A stretch of DNA of 64,000 nucleotides from Hydractinia symbiolongicarpus (taxonomy: Eukaryota > Cnidaria > Hydrozoa > Anthoathecata > Hydractiniidae), in NCBI RefSeq assembly GCF_029227915.1, contig NC_079884.1, forward strand, positions 5,396,001-5,460,000, written 5' to 3'. The notes below the pieces were generated by a model. The model made no database searches. It saw nothing but the letters and a program-made list of their open reading frames with translations, and was not told the DNA's origin. Positions 5,733 to 12,249 of the stretch are shown piece after piece; position 1 is the stretch's first letter, and every line of letters starts with the position of its first letter. A program made the translations under genes and the position numbers.

Positions 5733-5903
5733 GTGATTGGGCATTTTTGTTACTCGGACGGGTAACAAATGTGATTCACGACCCTCGAGGTGCCAATGGG
5801 TGGGTACCCATGGTGTATCGATGTATGTATCACAAAGCGTGTTTTACTACAATTTAGCATGGTGGTTGCCCCATAAATTAGGACACTCACGACCCTCCAA
5901 CAC
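5733..5903. repeat. Second spacer, diverged duplicate of 5077-5414
   Basis: AAGTGATTGGG, a T-run, the GTTAC hairpin, ACAAATGT, GGGTGGGTACCCATGGTG, GTATCA and CACGACCCTCCA occur in the same order as in the first spacer, but with single rather than tandem copies of the 46-bp and 25-bp units. The segment probably arose together with the 5472 gene in one tandem duplication. I see no gene in it. Confidence 0.7.
5749..5766 (+). terminator. 3'-UTR hairpin, copy 2 with wobble pair
   Basis: GTTACTC-GGAC-GGGTAAC, 16 bases after the stop at 5732. Compared with copy 1, the A in the 3' arm is now G, which turns a U-A pair into U:G, so the stem is kept in RNA. The loop also changed (AGAC to GGAC). Confidence 0.45.
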
Positions 5904-5963
5904 GGTTAACGATTTTTAGAAAAATGGATTAAAGATTTCATAAATCGTATATAATACACAAGC
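5904..5963 (+). promoter_or_regulatory. Promoter-like block upstream of the polymerase gene
   Basis: CGGTTAACGATTTTTAGAAA (ACGAT at 5909-5913), TTAAAG at 5929-5934 and TCGTATATAATA at 5945-5956 precede the ATG at 5964. The same three boxes in the same order precede the 5472 gene; the ACGAT and TTAAAG boxes also precede the gene at 4807. Confidence 0.55.
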
Positions 5964-6285
5964 ATGACTTCGAGAAATACAGTTTCCGAATTAAGAGCTC
6001 TCGCTAGAGAACGCGGCCTACGTGGCTACTCAAGGCTCAGAAACGCCGATCTGATCGAATTATTGACACCCACTACTGTGTCAGCACCGGTTAGACCGGT
6101 ACCCGTGCCGAGACCCTCGAGATCCGGTGGTGAACAACCGGGCATGACTTCGAGAAATACAGTTTCCGAATTAAGAGCTCTCGCTAGAGAACGCGGCCTA
6201 CGTGGCTACTCAAGGCTCAGAAAGGCCGATCTGATCGAATTATTGACACCCACTACTGTGTCAGCACCGGTTAGACCGGTACCAG
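5964..6285 (+). repeat. 180-bp (60-residue) in-frame tandem duplication in the polymerase N-terminus
   Basis: Unit 1 runs 5964-6143. Unit 2 starts with the same ATGACTTCGAG at 6144 and stays nearly identical through the SAP-like domain and the first GTTAGACCGG. Each unit is a SAP-like module (TVSELRALARERGLRGYSRL) plus a linker. The near identity shows a recent duplication; a third copy is the 5472 gene. Confidence 0.9.
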
Positions 6286-9200
6286 CGCCGAGACCCGTAC
6301 CAGCACCGGTTAGACCGGTACCAGCGCCGAGACCCGTACCAGCGCCGAGACCCACCAGACCCGTACCAGCGCCGAGACCCGTACCGGCACCGAGACCCAC
6401 CAGACCCGTACCAGCGCCGAGACCGGGCACTAGCCAACAAGACATGGATTTGAAAAGCAAGTTGATCGAATGGAGAGACTGGTTAATAAATCATGTACCT
6501 GGGGCTATTAAGGAGAAAGCGAGCAAAGCTTTCAAAACCATGAAGGATAAGATCACGGGTTTGTATGAAAAGGGCAGTGGAGAGGAAGAGGAAGAGGTGG
6601 AGGAGGAGGAGGAGGAGGAGGAGGAGGAGGAGGAGGAGAAAAACCCCTATACCCCCATTGAAGAAGCTTTTGTAGGTTCATACAAACGTTTCAAAATAAA
6701 CTCGGATGGTGGGAAGAATGTCAAGGTCTTTCTCGAAAAGGTCGAGCATGTCGTCAAGAGGTTGATGAGTGACGTGCTAGGGCAGAAGAAGTCGCTGAAG
6801 ACTCAGGCGACCTTGTGGGTGAAATGGGTAAGGGAGGACACCAGCTCGACTGATGCCCCATGTGTACATGTCGATAAAGCTTTCAATAGCTATATGGAGA
6901 TACTGCACGCCCACGATGACATTTCCGATGTTTTCGATCGGATGCGTAATAAGATAATCGAGCAGATTGAAAACCCCGCACTGCCAGCTAGCGGATTCAC
7001 AATTGATAAAATCTTGCATATGCATGTGGATTTTCATAAACTGAAATTAACCAGAGGTAGTTCTTACTTGCCGCTGCCCGAGAACTTCAGTGGTAAGCGA
7101 TCCGTGATTAACCCACATAACGAGGATGAAGAATGCTTCAAATGGGCCGTTATAGCTGCTCTCAATCATGATAAGATCGATAATCACCCTGAACGGATCT
7201 CAATCCTTAAGAAGCATGATAAGTATAATTGGGACGGTCTAACTTTCCCAATGGCGCAAAACAAGATAGATCTCTTCGAGAGGAGGAACCCCGATGTCGC
7301 TGTGCATGTTTTGACAAAGGATGAGAGAGAAGGTATCTACATGTGTCGCAAGTCGAAGCATCTTGATCGTAAGGAGACGGTTGTTTTGTTTTTACTATGT
7401 GAGGGGGATAAGAGACATTATATCGCTGTTAAGAACTTGAGCGGTGTACTTAGCAAGGCTAACTCAAAGCATAAAAATAAGGAGTATTATTGCTTGAATT
7501 GTCTCTATGGTTTTCAAAGCGAACAGAAAAGGGATGAGCACTTTGAGTATTGCAAGAATAACGATGCTGCTAAGATTCAACTCCCTAAGGAGGGTAGCAC
7601 CTTAACCTTCACTGATGGTAAGTTTCAACTCAAAGCCCCATTCATCATGTATGCCGATTTCGAAGCTTTTACAAAAGAGTTGCCTGAAGATGAGAGAAAA
7701 TGCGGATCATCCACCGAGAAAGTTGGTAAACATGTTCCCACCGGATTCTGTTGTTATAGTAAATATGCTCATGGTGACGTTCCCAACCCTCTTAATCTTT
7801 ATCGCGGTGAGGACTGTGTTACGCGTTTTGTGGATCATGTGGTTTCCGAGGCGGAAAGGTTATATAACATGTTTCCTCAGAAAGAAATGGATCCACTGAC
7901 GGATGAGGAGCGTGACGGTTTCAATAGAGCCGAGGTGTGCCACATTTGCATGAAGGAATTTGATGACAAGGATGACATCAAGGTTAGGGATCACTGTCAT
8001 TTCACCGGTAAGTTTCGTGGAGCCGCTCATCAGGGGTGTAATCTGCGTTATAAGGTACCTAATTATATCCCGGTTGTCTTCCACAATCTGAGTGGCTACG
8101 ATGCGCATTTATTCATTAAGGAGCTTGCTAGGAAGTACGGAGAAGATGGTATGGGTGTAATCGCGGAGAATAAGGAGAAATATATCTCTTTCTCTACGGA
8201 TGTTAAGGTTGGTGAATACATTGACAAAAATGGTGAGACCAAAGACAAAAAGATACAACTGAGATTCATCGATTCATTTAGATTTATGTCAAGCGGCCTA
8301 AGCTCCCTGGCTGACAACCTATCAGATGATCGATGCAAAAACCTTAGAAAATTCTTCAATGGTGACGAATTCAACATAATGAGAAGGAAGGGTGTATACC
8401 CATATGAGTATGTTAACTCATTCGATAGGTTTAATGAAACTGAGCTCCCGTCAAAGGATGATTTCTACAGCAAGCTGAACATGAATGGTATCAGCGATGC
8501 CGATTATGCGCATGCCCAGAAGGTGTGGAAGGACATGAAAGTTGAAAATATGGGCGTTTATCATGATATCTATCTCAAGACGGATGTTCTGCTTCTGAGT
8601 GATGTGTTTGAGACATTCAGAGAAACATGCTTGAGAAACTACAATCTAGACCCGGCTCACTTTTACACTGCTCCGGGATTAGCCTGGAGGGCGTGTTTGA
8701 AAAAGACCAAGGTTAGTCTAGATTTATTGTCGGATATGGAGATGGTCATGTTCATTGAGAGTGGTATTAGGGGTGGATTGTGTCAGGCTGTCCACTGCTA
8801 CGCCAAGGCCAACAATAAGTATATGGTGGACGAGTACAACACATCGGATGGGAATTGCATGGATTTATTTGAGCAGCAGGAAATTGCTAAAACCGTGCCT
8901 TTTGTAAAAAGAAAATTGATTGAATTGAGGTACTGGTTGATGAAACATGTACCTAGGGTCATCAAGGTGAAAACTAGTAAAGCTTACAGAGCCGTGAAGG
9001 ATAAGATCATGGGTTTGTATGAAAAGGTATGTGGGGGACCGTCTGTACCGAAAGAGGAAAAACAATATACCACCAAAGCCAACACATCTGAGAGTAAGGA
9101 GATGAATAGCTATCTCCAATACCTAGATGCAAATAATTTGTACGGCTGGGCCATGATTCAGAAGATGCCGACCGGAGGGTTTGAGTGGGTTGATGACGTG

Positions 9201-9611
9201 GTTTCTGATTTTACACCCGAACTGATTTCACAATTAGCTGTGGAAAACGGTGAAAAGGGGTACATCCTTGAGGTTGATGTTAGCTATCCACGGGAGCTTC
9301 ATGATTCTCATAACGACCTTCCTTTCATGCCCGAGAGGAAGATCATTAATGGCGTCGAGAAGCTGACACCGTGTCTTTCAGACAAGAAGAAATATATCAC
9401 TCATATCCGTGCGCTTGATCAAGCGTTGAAGCATGGTCTTGTTCTTGAGAAGGTTCATAGGGTCTTGAGATTTGATCAGAGTGCGTGGTTGAAGTCGTAC
9501 ATAGATTTCAACACTGATTTGCGTACCAATTATTATTATTTTTTTTTTTATTATTATTATTATTATATTACAAATCAACTAATGACTTCGAAAAGGACTT
9601 TTTCAAGCTGA
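5964..9611 (+). CDS. Protein-primed family B DNA polymerase (Polinton pPolB), N-terminal and exonuclease part; frame lost near 9540
   Basis: Order: two 60-residue SAP-like modules; Pro/Arg repeats (about 100-155); a helical module (164-203); a Glu run (about 205-226); a C391-F-x-W...H485-Y region typical of the polymerase's upstream domain; a Cys/His cluster (about 509-531); exonuclease motif I D565/E567 (MYADFEAF); an HNH/endonuclease VII-like zinc cluster (C659-x2-C662, DHCH 676-679, C692); exo II D713 (HNLSGYDAH); IDSFRFMSSGLSSLADNL (from 769); exo III Y870-x3-D874; a second copy of the helical module (982-1021); and polymerase motif A D1055 (LDANNLYGWAM). It would replicate the element by protein priming. 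After LRT-N (base 9530) the frame runs into Tyr/Phe from a microsatellite and stops at 9609-9611, before motifs B and C. Those lie in the next entry in another frame, so as assembled the product lacks half the active site. Confidence 0.92.
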   Translation: MTSRNTVSELRALARERGLRGYSRLRNADLIELLTPTTVSAPVRPVPVPRPSRSGGEQPGMTSRNTVSELRALARERGLRGYSRLRKADLIELLTPTTVSAPVRPVPAPRPVPAPVRPVPAPRPVPAPRPTRPVPAPRPVPAPRPTRPVPAPRPGTSQQDMDLKSKLIEWRDWLINHVPGAIKEKASKAFKTMKDKITGLYEKGSGEEEEEVEEEEEEEEEEEEEKNPYTPIEEAFVGSYKRFKINSDGGKNVKVFLEKVEHVVKRLMSDVLGQKKSLKTQATLWVKWVREDTSSTDAPCVHVDKAFNSYMEILHAHDDISDVFDRMRNKIIEQIENPALPASGFTIDKILHMHVDFHKLKLTRGSSYLPLPENFSGKRSVINPHNEDEECFKWAVIAALNHDKIDNHPERISILKKHDKYNWDGLTFPMAQNKIDLFERRNPDVAVHVLTKDEREGIYMCRKSKHLDRKETVVLFLLCEGDKRHYIAVKNLSGVLSKANSKHKNKEYYCLNCLYGFQSEQKRDEHFEYCKNNDAAKIQLPKEGSTLTFTDGKFQLKAPFIMYADFEAFTKELPEDERKCGSSTEKVGKHVPTGFCCYSKYAHGDVPNPLNLYRGEDCVTRFVDHVVSEAERLYNMFPQKEMDPLTDEERDGFNRAEVCHICMKEFDDKDDIKVRDHCHFTGKFRGAAHQGCNLRYKVPNYIPVVFHNLSGYDAHLFIKELARKYGEDGMGVIAENKEKYISFSTDVKVGEYIDKNGETKDKKIQLRFIDSFRFMSSGLSSLADNLSDDRCKNLRKFFNGDEFNIMRRKGVYPYEYVNSFDRFNETELPSKDDFYSKLNMNGISDADYAHAQKVWKDMKVENMGVYHDIYLKTDVLLLSDVFETFRETCLRNYNLDPAHFYTAPGLAWRACLKKTKVSLDLLSDMEMVMFIESGIRGGLCQAVHCYAKANNKYMVDEYNTSDGNCMDLFEQQEIAKTVPFVKRKLIELRYWLMKHVPRVIKVKTSKAYRAVKDKIMGLYEKVCGGPSVPKEEKQYTTKANTSESKEMNSYLQYLDANNLYGWAMIQKMPTGGFEWVDDVVSDFTPELISQLAVENGEKGYILEVDVSYPRELHDSHNDLPFMPERKIINGVEKLTPCLSDKKKYITHIRALDQALKHGLVLEKVHRVLRFDQSAWLKSYIDFNTDLRTNYYYFFFYYYYYYITNQLMTSKRTFSS
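6261..6425 (+). repeat. 18-bp minisatellite encoding VPAPRP
   Basis: Imperfect repeats of GTACCAGCGCCGAGACCC, with interspersed ACCAGACCC and GTTAGACCG units, all in frame. They encode a flexible, basic, Pro-rich linker between the SAP-like modules and the rest of the polymerase. A shorter version is in the 5472 gene (about 5608-5694). Confidence 0.85.
6580..6639 (+). repeat. GAG/GAA trinucleotide run encoding poly-Glu
   Basis: Uninterrupted GAG/GAA codons apart from two GTG-type interruptions, giving an acidic run of about 20 residues at polymerase residues 205-226. It is in frame and probably variable in length between copies. Confidence 0.85.
9530..9570 (+). repeat. (TTA)n/T11 microsatellite interrupting the polymerase
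   Basis: TTA/TAT trinucleotides flank an uninterrupted run of 11 T (9539-9549). It lies between codons for DFNTDLRT and for DFEKDFFKLMNNS, which are nearly adjacent in polymerases of this family. So roughly 40 bases have been gained here, and the two flanking frames differ by one position. Confidence 0.9.
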
Positions 9612-10390
9612 TGAATAATTCGGTCTTCGGGAAGACAATGGAGAATCAGCGAAGGCAGAAGGATATACGTTTGGCTACCAAGAAAGAACAATATGAGAAG
9701 CTGGTGATGAAGCCCAACTTCAAGGGTAGCACGTGGTTCTCGGAAACACTGATGGGCATAGAGATGTCCAAGATCAAGATCAAAATGAATAAGCCAATCT
9801 ACCTGGGGCTGGCAATTCTCGACTTGTCCAAGATGGTTATGTATGAGTTCCACTATGATTACATGAGACCAAAATATGGTGTGGATGTAAAGCTTTGCTA
9901 CATGGATACAGATTCATTCGTCTACCACATAAAAACCGACGACTTTTACAAAGATATCGCCGACGATGTAGCTTTGAGATTTGACACGTCAGGGTACGAT
10001 AAGAAAGATGGTAGACCCCTACCATTAGGTTTGAATAAAAAGATCATTGGGCTGATGAAGGATGAGTTGGGTGGTAAGGTAATGACCGAATTTATCGCTC
10101 TTAGGGCTAAGAATTATGCTTACAAACAGCTATGTGGTAGGGAGGATAAAAGGTGCAAGGGGGTCAAGAAATGTGTGGTGAGGAAGACAATAGGTTTCGA
10201 TGACTATAAGAGATGTCTGTTCGAGGGTGAAAATGTTTACAGGGAACAGATGACCTTTCGATCGATTAAGCATGATGTTCATACCATAAAAACAAACAAA
10301 CTAGCGCTCAATGCAGATGATGATAAGCGCATAATTTTGGATGATGGCATTACCACACTGGCAAGAGGACATTATAGACACACATTATAG
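9551..10390 (+). CDS. Protein-primed family B DNA polymerase, C-terminal part (motifs B and C), shifted frame
   Basis: This frame continues the polymerase after the microsatellite. It is open from 9518, so the ATG at 9611 is an internal Met and not a gene start. It carries the lead-in DFEKDFFK, motif B (KLMNNSVFGKTMEN, about 9602-9643), motif C (YMDTDSF, catalytic Asp pair about 9905-9913), a thumb region with KKIIGLMKDELGGKVMTEF, and a Cys/Lys-rich stretch (CGREDKRCKGVKKCVV), ending LARGHYRHTL at TAA 10388-10390. The C-terminus ends in the GHY-type motif usual for the family, so the 3' end is intact. Relative to the upstream part the frame is displaced by one base. No stop separates it from the T11 run, so slippage during transcription or translation could in principle join the two; the alternatives are a disabling mutation or an assembly error. 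Confidence 0.88.
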   Translation, partial: LLLLLYYKSTNDFEKDFFKLMNNSVFGKTMENQRRQKDIRLATKKEQYEKLVMKPNFKGSTWFSETLMGIEMSKIKIKMNKPIYLGLAILDLSKMVMYEFHYDYMRPKYGVDVKLCYMDTDSFVYHIKTDDFYKDIADDVALRFDTSGYDKKDGRPLPLGLNKKIIGLMKDELGGKVMTEFIALRAKNYAYKQLCGREDKRCKGVKKCVVRKTIGFDDYKRCLFEGENVYREQMTFRSIKHDVHTIKTNKLALNADDDKRIILDDGITTLARGHYRHTL

Positions 10391-10633
10391 ACACACATAA
10401 CACTATAAATTATAAGGCACGACAGATGAGGGTGGGTAGGGACCCATGGGGAGGGGAGGGGGCCCGGGGGACACGGCGGGGGTTGGGGGGTTGGGGCGGA
10501 TCCGGACATTCGTAGGTGCTAACGGATTTTATAGACTCTTCTATCGTTGATTTGACGTGGATGATCCATAATTTGACGTGGAATGGTAAAGTGCTAAGGG
10601 GATCTGTCCTAACATCCGCCTTTTCCTATCTCT
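10391..10633. other. Non-coding end of the element-derived segment
   Basis: No gene is visible. It holds a repeat of ATTATAGACACAC spanning the polymerase stop, a G-rich tract (10428-10500), two copies of ATTTGACGTGGA (10550-10561 and 10571-10582) and AT-rich unique sequence up to CTATCTCTC. The satellite starts at about 10634. I could not identify a terminal inverted repeat or target-site duplication, because the other end of the element is outside the window. Confidence 0.5.
10428..10500 (+). other. G-rich tract with G-quadruplex potential
   Basis: Several runs of 3-6 G in close succession (GGGTGGGTAGGG, then GGGGAGGGGAGGGGG, then CGGGGGTTGGGGGGTTGGGG). The first part aligns with the GGGTGGGTACCCATGG repeat of the 5.1-kb spacer, so this looks like a third, decayed copy of that spacer placed after the polymerase. 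Confidence 0.6.
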
Positions 10634-12249
10634 CAAGTCTCATGCGTTTTAGTGGTGAAAAAAAAATTTAAAAAATCGTTCGGGAAATGAGTTTACTCTC
10701 TGGGTACTTTCTTTGTATACATTCGACTATACGGGCCAAGCCCTGAATTTACGGGAAAACGCGGGATTTCGTTTGCCGGCGATTAAACCTCTTTCATTAA
10801 GCGTCTCATCAAAAATGAAAACATTTTTGAAAACTACAAGTCTCATGCGTTTTAGTGGTGAAAAAATAATTTAAAAAATCGTTCCGGAAATGATTTTACT
10901 CCCTGGGTACTTTCTTTGTATACTTTTGACTATACGGGCCGAGTCCGGGATTTACGGGAAATCGCGGATTTTCGTTTGCCGGCGATTAAACTTCTTTTAT
11001 TCAGCGTCCCATCAAATATGAAAATATTTTTGAAAACTACAAGTCTCATGCGTTTAGTGGTAAAAAAATAATATAAAAAATCGTTCGGGAAATGAGTTTA
11101 CTCCCTGGGTACTTTCTTTGTATACTTTTGACTATACGGGCCAAGCCCGGGATATACGGGAAATCGCGGGTTTTCGTTTGCCGGCGATTAAACTTCTTTT
11201 ATTCAGCGTCTCATCAAAAATGAAAACATTTTTAAAAACTACAGGTCTTATGCGTTTTAGTGGTGAAAAAATAATTTAAAAAATCGTTCTGGAAATGAGT
11301 TTACTCACAGGGTACTTTCTTTATATACATTCGACTATACGTGCCAAGCCCGGGATTTACGGGAAATCGCGGGTTTTCGTTTGCCGGCGATTAAACTGCT
11401 TTTATTCAGCGTCTCATCAAAAATGAAAACATTCTTGAAAACTACAAGTCTCATGCGTTTTAGTGGTGAAATAATAATTTAAAATATCGTTTGGGAAATG
11501 AGTTTACTCACAGGGTACTTTCTTTGTATACATTCGACTATACGGGCCAAGCCCGGGATTTACGGGAAATCGCGGGTTTTCGTTTTCCGGCGATTAAACC
11601 TCTTTCATTAAGCGTCTCATCAAAAATGAAAACATTTTTAAAAACTACAAGTCTCATGCGTTTTAGTGGTGAAAAAAAAATTTAAAAAATCGTTCGGGAA
11701 ATGAGTTTACTCCCTGGGTACTTTCTTTGTATACATTCGACTATACGGGCCAAGCCATGGATTTACGGGAAAACGCGGGATTTCGTTTGCCGGCGATTAA
11801 ACCTCTTTCATTAAGCGTCTCATCAAAAATGAAAACATTTTTGAAAACTACAAGTCTCATGCGTTTTAGTGGTGAAAAAATAATTTTAAAAATCGTTCGG
11901 GAAGTGAGTTTACTCACAGGGTACTTTCTTTGTATACTTTTGACTATACGGGCCGAGTCCGGGATTTACGGGAAATCGCGGATTTTCGTTTGCCGGCGAT
12001 TAAACTTCTTTTATTCAGCGTCCCATCAAATATGAAAATATTTTTGAAAACTACAAGTCTCATGCGTTTAGTGGTAAAAAAATAATATAAAAAATCGTTC
12101 GGGAAATGAGTTTACTCCCTGGGTACTTTCTTTGTATACTTTTGACTATACGGGCCAAGCCCGGGATATACGGGAAATCGCGGGTTTTCGTTTGCCGGCG
12201 ATTAAACTTCTTTTATTCAGCGTCTCATCAAAAATGAAAACATTTTTAA

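Noticed and set aside
9611-10390. A separate gene starting at the ATG at 9611.
   Set aside because: That Met lies inside polymerase motif B, and the frame is open upstream with family-typical residues. It is the displaced 3' part of the polymerase.
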